From a virus, in the IMG/VR virus record IMGVR_UViG_3300044634_002273, positions 1 to 20,120 of that record: 20,120 nt of DNA, one strand, 5' to 3'. How positions within the stretch are numbered: position 1 is the first letter of the stretch; each line of letters starts with the position of its first letter. Made by a program: the position numbers and the translations under genes. The notes under the pieces are model-generated. The model saw only the letters and a list, made by a program, of their open reading frames with translations. It was not told the origin of the DNA and ran no database searches. Below, one piece after another: positions 12,769 through 18,361 of the stretch.

Positions 12769-12878
12769 TATCTGTATCTAAAAGGGATTAATAATTTGCG
12801 TGTCTTGATTAGTACGCCTTCTTGGAAGAAACCGATGATTTCGTAACGGCCCTCGATTCTGATTACTCTAGTTTCCAT
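12768..12878 (-). CDS. Small hypothetical protein (36 aa)
   Basis: A 36-residue frame from ATG 12878: METRVIRIEGRYEIIGFFQE then GVLIKTRKLLIPFRYR. It overlaps the end of the 60-residue gene (stop at 12868) and is coupled downstream by TAATG. It reads as a small beta hairpin-rich, very basic peptide. The two couplings are the main evidence. Confidence 0.5.
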   Translation of the reverse strand: METRVIRIEGRYEIIGFFQEGVLIKTRKLLIPFRYR

Positions 12879-13050
12879 TGTTGATTAATTTAATGTTGTT
12901 TAAAAATGCAGTTCTACGTTCACCATTCATACGTTCATATACAAATGTGGGGCTTTGGACGTCGTCTTGTTCAATAGAAACAATAAGTACATTGTCCTCA
13001 ACTATTGGGCTTTGATTAACTCCAAATGTTACTCTTTTACCTATTTCCAT
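12868..13050 (-). CDS. Small hypothetical protein (60 aa), first gene of the leftward arm
   Basis: The product is MEIGKRVTFGVNQSPIVEDN onwards, with LIVSIEQDDVQSPTFVYERM and FLNNIKLI. A start at 13089 would add 13 residues; 13050 is preferred because its AACAACACAAC leader resembles those of other genes here and the extension looks unstructured. The pattern suggests a small SH3-like beta barrel. It is the first coding sequence downstream of the candidate structured RNA, so the RNA may be its long leader or a separately processed transcript. Confidence 0.6.
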   Translation of the reverse strand: MEIGKRVTFGVNQSPIVEDNVLIVSIEQDDVQSPTFVYERMNGERRTAFLNNIKLINNGN

Positions 13051-13092
13051 GTTGTGTTGTTTTAGTGGTGCAGTGAGTATCGCTCTCATTAA

Positions 13093-13627
13093 TTAGTCAT
13101 CCTAACTGCACCTAATGCTTTGCATGCCGCGTGAAACCGCATGCTCTCTTTTATTCCCTACAGCTTGCGCTGTGGTGTCGACATGCAGCCACCTGAGTAA
13201 TGTACTGCATGCCCTAGGTTCGTCCTAGATTTGTGCTATTGTGTTGGCCTCAGCACCGCTTATGGCCTCAAATAGTATCGTATGTCAATGAACTGAGCTT
13301 AGAGCTAGTGTAGCAGACCTACTTTGAACCGCAGCTGCCTCGGCTGTATCCTCGAAAGGAGCTTAGCAGTGCTTTATCTTTTGGGTCACCTTTAGCAACA
13401 TGGCTCGTCGCTTGTACGTCTAAAGGCTTGCATTTATTAATTTACTTGACTGATATGCTGAGTTTATAAGCTCGCTTCTCGCATTCATGTTCGTTCTCAG
13501 TAGGTTTCTCCTAAGCTCTTATTACTTTCATCTAGTCTCTGTCGCAGTGACTGCTAGAACTAAGAGTCGTAATTGAATCCCCCATGTGTGTCGCTTGTCA
13601 AGTGTTGTTGTTAGCTCGTTTGCTTGA
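13093..13627 (-). ncRNA. Candidate large structured RNA, about 535 nt
   Basis: No credible frame exists on either strand, yet perfect stems follow one another. On + coordinates: 13598-13602/13623-13627; 13516-13521/13561-13566 with 13531-13535/13554-13558; 13501-13504/13510-13513; 13458-13462/13496-13500; 13389-13395/13420-13426; 13310-13313/13319-13322; 13233-13237/13252-13256; 13214-13218/13224-13228; 13182-13188/13205-13211; 13160-13164/13169-13173; 13122-13127/13139-13144; 13093-13096/13102-13105. Stem 13160-13173 closes a GCAA (GNRA) tetraloop only when read on the minus strand. A minus-strand promoter lies just upstream (13630-13659). Size and phage setting recall the GOLLD and ROOL classes, but I cannot match their consensus. 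A very long 5' leader is the alternative. Confidence 0.6.
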
Positions 13628-13629
13628 TG

Positions 13630-13659
13630 TAAAACTACAATAACTATTTTGATTGTCAA
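13630..13659 (-). promoter_or_regulatory. Putative Bacteroidota-type promoter for the leftward arm
   Basis: On the minus strand, TTG (within TTGACAATC, 13659-13651) is followed after 19 nt by TAGTTTTA (13637-13630), one base from the TAnnTTTG -7 consensus. Predicted start is near 13622, at the 5' edge of the structured RNA. Spacing fits; the -7 box is imperfect. Confidence 0.45.
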
Positions 13660-13674
13660 CTATACTTTGACAAT
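13652..13674. promoter_or_regulatory. Symmetric operator between divergent promoters
   Basis: ATTGTCAA (13652-13659) and TTGACAAT (13667-13674) are perfect inverted repeats separated by 7 bp. Each arm also supplies a TTGACA-like -35 element on its strand, so a dimeric regulator bound here could switch both directions. The winged-helix proteins encoded at 9612-9932 and 17045-17530 are possible regulators; this is inference. Confidence 0.5.
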
Positions 13675-13769
13675 TATTTTCACATTTTATGCTAATTTAT
13701 ATTCATTCTAAATAAGGACAGGTTGTCTTTTGAATGTAAAAGGTTGATTTACAGGTAGTTACAAAATAT

Positions 13770-13811
13770 GCGTTTCCAGGAAGCGCGTGAAATGATTTGA
13801 TCATTTTTTTT
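13770..13811 (+). terminator. Terminator-like tandem hairpins (rightward)
   Basis: A 7-bp stem (GCGTTTC 13770-13776 with GAAGCGC 13780-13786, including one T-G pair) is followed by AAATGAT/ATCATTT (13790-13796/13800-13806) and a run of eight T (13804-13811). It could end a short rightward RNA starting near 13670-13700 or insulate the late arm. The A/T-rich second stem is weak. Confidence 0.4.
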
Positions 13812-13863
13812 GTAGGTAAGGGCAACCCCCACCTTCCACACCTGCAACCAACACGCACAACGC

Positions 13864-14028
13864 AACGGCAGGCCGATCGATTGACCGGCCGAACGGCAGG
13901 CGCGCCGCTTGCTTTTAAGTACATTCTATTTAACATAATGCAAATTATAAGACAAGCCTAGCGCGCGACATGACAAACGGCAGCGCGTCCTGTAGCCCGC
14001 CTGTATTGGTATTGACGACAAACGGCAG
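13864..14028. repeat. GC-rich repeat cluster (AACGGCAG and CGGCCGAA)
   Basis: In a GC-rich island within AT-rich flanks, AACGGCAG occurs at 13864, 13892, 13976 and 14021; three copies extend to AACGGCAGGC, and the last two share GACAAACGGCAG. CCGGCCGAA occurs at 13885 and 14052. The dyad CAGGCCGAT-N7-CCGGCCG (13869-13891) repeats the element at 10004-10026. No protein gene is credible here. Likely a binding-site array for a regulator or replication protein. Confidence 0.55.
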
Positions 14029-14074
14029 GCCTACTGGAAAAGCCAAAAAATCCGGCCGAAAAGTTCGGAAAGCA

Positions 14075-14088
14075 GACCCCCCGGGGTC
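14075..14088. other. GC-rich inverted repeat
   Basis: GACCCC (14075-14080) and GGGGTC (14083-14088) are perfect inverted repeats with a 2-bp spacer. No T tract follows. It is most likely a protein-binding dyad upstream of the late promoter. Confidence 0.4.
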
Positions 14089-14168
14089 AACTACAGATCG
14101 TTTTCCTTTCGCGCCGGCTCGCGTGCATTGGGGGTATTACCCAAACAATCCATATATCTGATAATCCT

Positions 14169-14176
14169 TATATTTG
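14169..14176 (+). promoter_or_regulatory. Putative -7 promoter box TATATTTG for the late arm
   Basis: A perfect match to the Bacteroidota TAnnTTTG element, placing the transcript start near 14183. No clear TTTG -33 box lies at the usual distance, so strength or dependence on an activator cannot be judged. The same box, TATATTTG, recurs at 17531-17538. Confidence 0.5.
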
Positions 14177-14204
14177 CAGTATGATAATTACACTCTATCC
14201 GACG

Positions 14205-14280
14205 TTCGGCCTATCAGTAGGTTTTGACTATTTGCCTTCAGAAGGGGAACTTAGGCCGGAGTTTCTTTTTCATTTTTTTA
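14205..14280 (+). promoter_or_regulatory. Structured leader, attenuator-like, upstream of the 301-aa gene
   Basis: TTCGGCCTA (14205-14213) can pair with TAGGCCGGA (14252-14260, one T-G pair), followed by a T-rich run, which resembles a terminator. The first arm can instead form the small hairpin CCTATCAGTAGG (14210-14221). A third hairpin, CCTTCAGAAGG (14235-14245), lies between. The two main pairings are mutually exclusive. Control of late transcription is inferred. Confidence 0.4.
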
Positions 14281-14299
14281 TTTTTAAATTATCTATAAC

Positions 14300-15205
14300 A
14301 TGGCAGTAAAGAAGACCAAGATAGTAGACCCAAAGACAGGAGCTCGCGTAGCTGACCCTAGTTTTGTAGGCGCTAGCTTATCAAGTGGAGGAACAGGAAC
14401 AAGCTGGCCTGAAGTAAGATCTCAATACCAAAAGGGTCAGAGATCAGCTGAGTTCAACCGAAAGGGTGTACCGGCAGAATTGAAGAGTTACTTAACCGGC
14501 AAGACCAATAAGTTAAGTGAAGACTTTGATGAGCCAGTTATCAGAAGTGGTGGTGATGTTTCATACACCAGAACGGCTAAATCTACAAAGATGGGTGAGT
14601 TCAAGGACACGCCAAAGAACGAGAAGATGACCAAGATGCCAACCAATAAGGCGACCATTCAGACACCAAAAGGTAAGCTCAAAGAAATGAAAATCCAAGA
14701 GTTTGGTGAGTTTAAGGGTCCGTCTTCTGTAACCACTAAAACCAAAACTAGTGCAGCTATGACTGGTGGTGGTAACAAGCTTGTTAGAGCTAAGAATCCA
14801 AGTGGAAGTTTAGGTGCTGCTCGCGTTACTACTGAGAAGACTAAGGCTGCTCCTGGATACAACCGTGAGAGAAAGCAGTTCGAGGCGTTTGCTAAGCCGT
14901 TACCAAGTGGTGGATCGTTAAACGTTAATGAAGACACAAGTCCTGTTATCAAGCGTGCTCAAGCTGAGGCTAGTCAACTTAAGAGTGCTTACCGCAAGGA
15001 GGGCAACCGTGAGGGTGTCAAGATGATGGGAGCTGAGGCTAAGCAGTTAGGCAGAGCGGCTAAGTTTGCTGACAAGATGTATGAGAAGGGTGGTGGTGAC
15101 TACTTTACTAGAGACATGGTGAAAGGATTTAGAGGATCTGACGCCAATCCAGCCAATCAGAACACTATTGAGAGGCAACAAAAGCTCATCAATAGCAGAA
15201 AATAA
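14300..15205 (+). CDS. Basic, disordered hypothetical protein (301 aa)
   Basis: A 301-residue Lys/Ser/Thr/Gly-rich protein starting MAVKKTKIVDPKTGARVADP. Most of it looks intrinsically disordered (KTKTSAAMTGGGNKLVRAKN, PLPSGGSLNVNEDTSP), with a helical segment at about 215-265 (KRAQAEASQLKSAYRKEGNR, EAKQLGRAAKFADKMYEK). No domain is recognised. High positive charge and position at the head of the rightward arm suggest a virion or DNA-associated protein, but this is context only. It has its own leader and ends at a strong terminator (15212-15234), so it is a monocistronic unit. Confidence 0.8.
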   Translation: MAVKKTKIVDPKTGARVADPSFVGASLSSGGTGTSWPEVRSQYQKGQRSAEFNRKGVPAELKSYLTGKTNKLSEDFDEPVIRSGGDVSYTRTAKSTKMGEFKDTPKNEKMTKMPTNKATIQTPKGKLKEMKIQEFGEFKGPSSVTTKTKTSAAMTGGGNKLVRAKNPSGSLGAARVTTEKTKAAPGYNRERKQFEAFAKPLPSGGSLNVNEDTSPVIKRAQAEASQLKSAYRKEGNREGVKMMGAEAKQLGRAAKFADKMYEKGGGDYFTRDMVKGFRGSDANPANQNTIERQQKLINSRK

Positions 15206-15211
15206 TAGATA

Positions 15212-15234
15212 AGCCCTCCAAGTGAGGGCTTTTT
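15212..15234 (+). terminator. Intrinsic terminator after the 301-aa gene
   Basis: AGCCCTC (15212-15218), loop CAAGT, GAGGGCT (15224-15230), then T tract to 15234. A perfect 7-bp GC-rich stem with an immediate U tract. It separates the first late gene from the chaperonin operon. Confidence 0.88.
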
Positions 15235-15247
15235 CATTAAAAATCAC

Positions 15248-15255
15248 TAGATTTG
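15248..15255 (+). promoter_or_regulatory. Putative -7 box TAGATTTG for groEL-groES
   Basis: A perfect TAnnTTTG match 18 bp upstream of the groEL ATG (15273), right after the terminator. It implies a very short leader. No good -33 box is visible. Confidence 0.5.
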
Positions 15256-15272
15256 TCAAAAAATCAAGTGAA

Positions 15273-16841
15273 ATGGTAGTAAAACATGTACATTTAGGCG
15301 ACGAAGGTCGTAAAAAGCTCATTAAAGGCATCAAAACGATCGCTGGAGCTGTAAAAAGCACATTAGGTGCGCGAGGCCGGACGGTCTTGATTGAATCAGA
15401 GCATCACGTTGGTGGTATTACAGTAACAAAGGACGGTGTGACGGTCGCTAAGTCGATCAATCTCTACGACCCGGTTGAGAATTTGGCTGTTATGATGATG
15501 CGACAGGCTGCTGAGAAGACAGCTACTGTTGCAGGTGATGGCACAACCACGTCAATCGTGATCGCTGAGGCCATTGTTGATGCGGCATCCGATGTAATTA
15601 CTTCAGATGACAACGTGACTGAGGTGATCCGTGAGATCAATGAGATCACAACTGACGTTGTGAAGCATTTGACCAAACGAGCCAAGAAGCTCTCAGGTAA
15701 GAAGCTTAAGGACGTTGCGTCTATCAGTGCAAACAATGACACGACAATTGGTGGTATGATCGCTGACGCGTTCAGTGAGGTTAAGATGGTATCTGTTGAG
15801 AACAGCAAGGACCACAACACGTATGTTGAGGTGATCAAGGGGATTAAGACTGACCGAGGTTGGACTAGTCGCCATTTCATCACTGACTACAAGCGCCAGG
15901 AGGCCATCCTAGAGAACCCATATGTCTTGATCACTGACCAAGAGATCAATAACCTGCTCAACATTGAGCGCGTTCTCCAACATGTTGTCGCACAGAACAA
16001 GTCACTACTCATCATCGGTGAGATGACACCTGCTGCACTTAATACCCTTAATATAAATGTCGCTCAGGGCAAGATCAAGGCATGCCACATTATGCCGCCG
16101 AACTTCGGGTACCGTCAGAAAGATTTGTTGGAAGACCTAGCGATCGCATTGGACGGCACATACTTCAGTGAGGACACTGGTGATGACTTGTCGTTGATTG
16201 ATGTGGCACACCTAGGTAGGTGCTCTAAGGTGATTGTTGGCAAGGACCATACGATCTTTATGCCTTATGCTAGCTCTCAAGATAGCATAGACGCGCGCAT
16301 TGCCGACATCAACGAGACTATCTTCGACGGCATCACTAAAGAAGAGATGGATAACCGCAAGGAGCGTGCAGCCAATCTATCAGGTGGTGTTGCTGTGATC
16401 TACGTAGGTGCTCTCAGTGACATTGAGCAGAAGGAGAAGCGCGATCGCATCGATGACGCTGTCTGCGCTGTTGAGGCGGCCTTAGAGGAGGGTATCCTTC
16501 CTGGAGGCGGTGTTGCTCTATTTGAGTATGCAATCACGCACTTACGCGGCAAGATGAGTGCTGCTGAGCGAATTATGTTCAGAGCTATAACAGCTCCAAT
16601 GTGGCAGATACTTGTGAACGCTGGCAAGGACGCTCAAGAAATCATGGACAGCATCATACCATTCCCTAACGAGGGCTATGACGTGAAGGGTGAGCAGTAT
16701 GGTGACATGATCAAGCTTGGTATTATTGACCCGGCTAAGGTTACAAAGAACGCCTTATTGAACGCTGTGTCTGTAGCGACTACAATCATGAGCACAAATG
16801 CAATAATCACAAATATCAGAGCAGATGAAGGTATTAAGTAA
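15273..16841 (+). CDS. groEL: Phage chaperonin GroEL (Hsp60)
   Basis: A 522-residue group I chaperonin. The upstream GTG-initiated extension (15222) runs through the terminator and is rejected; the ATG at 15273 gives a normal N-terminus. Diagnostic segments: STLGARGRTVLI (29-40, Ala where hosts have Pro), VTKDGVTVAKSI (51-62), the ATP-binding AGDGTTT (87-93, Asp89), SISANND (150-156), apical domain SLLIIGE (244-250) and RDRIDDAVCAVEAALEEG (390-407), where Asp395 aligns with catalytic Asp398 of E. coli, and PGGG (410-413). All key ATPase residues seem intact. The C-terminus ends RADEGIK, without the Gly/Met-rich tail. It likely forms a double-ring folding chamber, with the GroES partner encoded directly downstream. 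Confidence 0.96.
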   Translation: MVVKHVHLGDEGRKKLIKGIKTIAGAVKSTLGARGRTVLIESEHHVGGITVTKDGVTVAKSINLYDPVENLAVMMMRQAAEKTATVAGDGTTTSIVIAEAIVDAASDVITSDDNVTEVIREINEITTDVVKHLTKRAKKLSGKKLKDVASISANNDTTIGGMIADAFSEVKMVSVENSKDHNTYVEVIKGIKTDRGWTSRHFITDYKRQEAILENPYVLITDQEINNLLNIERVLQHVVAQNKSLLIIGEMTPAALNTLNINVAQGKIKACHIMPPNFGYRQKDLLEDLAIALDGTYFSEDTGDDLSLIDVAHLGRCSKVIVGKDHTIFMPYASSQDSIDARIADINETIFDGITKEEMDNRKERAANLSGGVAVIYVGALSDIEQKEKRDRIDDAVCAVEAALEEGILPGGGVALFEYAITHLRGKMSAAERIMFRAITAPMWQILVNAGKDAQEIMDSIIPFPNEGYDVKGEQYGDMIKLGIIDPAKVTKNALLNAVSVATTIMSTNAIITNIRADEGIK

Positions 16842-17085
16842 ATACTTGCTCGTTAAGCGAGTAAGTGAGCAAAAGCAGACCAAGAGTGGTTTGCTTCTGA
16901 CTGGCGAGGACGCCAATGAGATGCGTTACCATAAGGCTATTGTCTACAAAGTAGGCGATAACATCCTCGGCATAAATTCCGAGGATACTATCCTTTACGA
17001 CAAAGTGCAAAGCCACGAGATCATCCTTGATAATGAAAGGATGACTATAATTCAGGAGAAGGACGTTGTTTGCGTCTTCGATTAA
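16825..17085 (+). CDS. groES: Phage co-chaperonin GroES-like protein
   Basis: An 86-residue protein, ATG at 16825 overlapping the groEL end by 17 nt. It aligns with GroES: LLVKRVSE (8-15, compare VIVKRKE), a mobile loop KQTKSGLLLTGEDAN (17-31) with LLL in place of the GroEL-binding IVL tripeptide, then a beta-barrel core (HKAIVYKVGD, ILYDKVQSHEIILDNERM) and the end VVCVFD. It is somewhat shorter than bacterial GroES (about 95-97) and appears to lack the extended roof loop. It should cap the GroEL ring. Gene order groEL-groES is the reverse of the bacterial groES-groEL operon. Its end overlaps an antisense gene. Confidence 0.88.
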   Translation: MKVLSKYLLVKRVSEQKQTKSGLLLTGEDANEMRYHKAIVYKVGDNILGINSEDTILYDKVQSHEIILDNERMTIIQEKDVVCVFD

Positions 17086-17530
17086 AATCTGTGATTGCAA
17101 TAGCTAAGGTCTTCTGATTGAACGGTGCGTTTTTTCGGAAGGCCTTATTGCGTCTTACAGATGTTGGTATTGGTTCTTCACCGGTCAACTTCTTATAGAT
17201 CGACGTAATCATTTTCTTGGCCTTAAAAGACACCTCATACAGCTGGCCTTCGTTGTAATTTTTCTGTCGCCATTCTGTTATCCATCCCTCTTTCAACAAT
17301 CTGTTGAAGCGGTCTCTATCCCAGGTCATGAAGTTCTTGTATTCGTCAAAGTCTGACTTTCTGAACAGTCTGTTGCCATGTAAAAAGAACAGCATCTCAA
17401 GATCTGACAGTCTGATGCCATAGTTTACTTGGGCCCATCGTCTAACGATTGCCCACTCTGTAAGAAAGTCATACTTCAGCGGTTCGCGTTGTACTATCCT
17501 TTCGTAGATGATTGTTTTTCTAACTTTCAT
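17045..17530 (-). CDS. Winged-helix (MarR-like) DNA-binding protein, antisense to groES end
   Basis: A 161-residue protein and the only credible minus-strand gene in the late arm. Residues about 35-115 form a MarR-like winged helix: LSDLEMLFFLHGNRLFRKSD, then RDRFNRLLKEGWITEWRQ and QLYEVSFKAKKMITSIYKKL, with GEEPIP after the last helix. The C-terminus (RRNKAFRKNAPF to RRRKQRPSPEL) is very basic. It is probably a DNA-binding regulator. Its last 41 nt overlap the 3' end of groES tail-to-tail; its start lies next to the promoter of the 17555 gene (17531-17538), which it may regulate. Confidence 0.72.
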   Translation of the reverse strand: MKVRKTIIYERIVQREPLKYDFLTEWAIVRRWAQVNYGIRLSDLEMLFFLHGNRLFRKSDFDEYKNFMTWDRDRFNRLLKEGWITEWRQKNYNEGQLYEVSFKAKKMITSIYKKLTGEEPIPTSVRRNKAFRKNAPFNQKTLAIAITDFNRRRKQRPSPEL

Positions 17531-17538
17531 TATATTTG
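17531..17538 (+). promoter_or_regulatory. Putative -7 box TATATTTG for the small-protein run
   Basis: A perfect TAnnTTTG match 17 bp upstream of ATG 17555, identical to the box at 14169-14176. It overlaps the start of the antisense winged-helix gene, whose ATG ends at 17530, so the two face each other back to back. No clear -33 box. Confidence 0.5.
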
Positions 17539-17554
17539 TACAAATATATTGATA

Positions 17555-17725
17555 ATGGGACTATATAGCAACATTCACGCAAAAAGAGAACGAATTAAAG
17601 CTGGATCAGGTGAGACAATGCGCAAGCCTGGAGAGAAAGGAGCTCCAACAGCAAGTAACTTCAAAAAGGCCGCTAAAACAGCAAAGAAAGATGAAAGACC
17701 CAAGACTAGAAAGAGCGGGCGTTAG
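17555..17725 (+). CDS. Conserved small basic phage protein (GLYSNIHAKR family)
   Basis: The 56-residue product starts at ATG 17555 (the longer frame from 17429 is antisense to the winged-helix gene). It reads MGLYSNIHAKRERIKAGSGE then TMRKPGEKGAPTASNFKKAA and a Lys-rich end. Proteins with NIHAKRxRIxAGSGExMRKPGxKGAPT are widespread in aquatic and other tailed phages, often near virion genes. Function is unknown; the strong positive charge suggests a DNA- or virion-associated role. It overlaps the next gene by 35 nt. Confidence 0.85.
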   Translation: MGLYSNIHAKRERIKAGSGETMRKPGEKGAPTASNFKKAAKTAKKDERPKTRKSGR

Positions 17726-17990
17726 TGGCTACAATCAGCCCAAGCGCACTCCTAGTCACCCGACTAAGAGCCATGTAGTGGTCGCCAAAGAAGGCGATGA
17801 AGTAAAATTGATCAGGTTTGGGCAGCAGGGTGTTAAGACCAATCAGACTGCAGGTCAACGTGATGCTTTCAAAAGCCGTCACGCCAAGAATATATCAAAA
17901 GGTAAGATGAGTGCTGCGTTTTGGGCTGATAAAGTTAAATGGAGCCCAAGCAAGACCGCATCACCTAGTACTAAATGGAAGAAAGGATGA
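17691..17990 (+). CDS. Conserved basic phage protein (KDPRLERAG family)
   Basis: A 99-residue product from ATG 17691; the frame from 17610 is a shadow. It reads MKDPRLERAGVSGYNQPKRT, PSHPTKSHVVVAKEGDEVKL, IRFGQQGVKTNQTAGQRDAF, KSRHAKNISKGKMSAAFWAD and KVKW. This matches a strongly conserved phage family (RFGQQGV, FKSRHAKNI, KMSAAxWADKVKW) whose function I do not know. It is basic. Its TGA overlaps the next ATG (ATGA at 17987-17990). Confidence 0.88.
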   Translation: MKDPRLERAGVSGYNQPKRTPSHPTKSHVVVAKEGDEVKLIRFGQQGVKTNQTAGQRDAFKSRHAKNISKGKMSAAFWADKVKWSPSKTASPSTKWKKG

Positions 17991-18361
17991 ACAATATACC
18001 ATTCAAGAATAAGGACATTGAGTTTTTAGGAAAGAAGAAAAGGATCCGTGAGATGCGTGGCGAAGAGTATGTCAACATGCCAAACGGTGAGGTATCCTCA
18101 CACTTGATGTCTAGCCGTGGTAAGGAGGCATTTCCAACCGTTTTCCCAAACAAACCAGGGTCGCATGAGTACAAGGATTGGACTGACATGCCAAACACCT
18201 CAGAGGCCTACAATGAGGCCAAGAAGAGGGGTGAGGTCGTGAAGTTTGCCACAGCTAAGAGAGCTGAGAAGATGGCATTTGGCGCTTGGAAGAAAGGCGA
18301 CGCTAGAAAAGAAGCAATGCAGAACTATGCTAATTATAAGAAATCACAAAGGTCTAGGTGA
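17987..18361 (+). CDS. Conserved hypothetical phage protein
   Basis: A 124-residue protein starting MNNIPFKNKDIEFLGKKKRI at the ATGA junction with the previous gene; an ATG four codons earlier (17975) is less likely. It contains PTVFPNKPGSHEYKDW, then SEAYNEAKKRGEVVKFATAK and RAEKMAFGAWKKGDARKEAM. The segment AYxEAKKRGEVxKFxxxKRAEKMAxGxWKKG is characteristic of a phage family seen near structural genes. Function unknown; helical and basic in the C-terminal half. Confidence 0.82.
   Translation: MNNIPFKNKDIEFLGKKKRIREMRGEEYVNMPNGEVSSHLMSSRGKEAFPTVFPNKPGSHEYKDWTDMPNTSEAYNEAKKRGEVVKFATAKRAEKMAFGAWKKGDARKEAMQNYANYKKSQRSR

Noticed and set aside
13093-13627. tmRNA, RNase P RNA or group I/II intron as the identity of the structured RNA
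   Set aside because: I could not find the tRNA-like ends of tmRNA, the conserved RNase P core, or a group II domain V. GOLLD/ROOL identity is neither supported nor excluded by reading alone.
13703-13936. 77-residue minus-strand frame
   Set aside because: Cys/Arg/Gly-rich translation of the GC-rich repeat cluster and terminator-like hairpins; no protein-like pattern.
13970-14161. 63-residue plus-strand frame
   Set aside because: Translation of repeats and palindromes with Pro/Gly/Lys-rich composition; no leader, and it ends before the predicted late promoter.
15222-15272. GTG-initiated 17-codon extension of groEL
   Set aside because: It runs through the terminator stem and the -7 box; the ATG at 15273 gives a normal GroEL N-terminus.
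15464-15883. 139-residue minus-strand frame inside groEL
   Set aside because: Shadow of a clearly conserved chaperonin gene; hydrophobic Ser/Thr/Ile composition typical of antisense translation.
17429-17554. 42-codon upstream extension of the GLYSNIHAKR protein
   Set aside because: Antisense to the winged-helix gene; the conserved family starts at MGLYSNIH.
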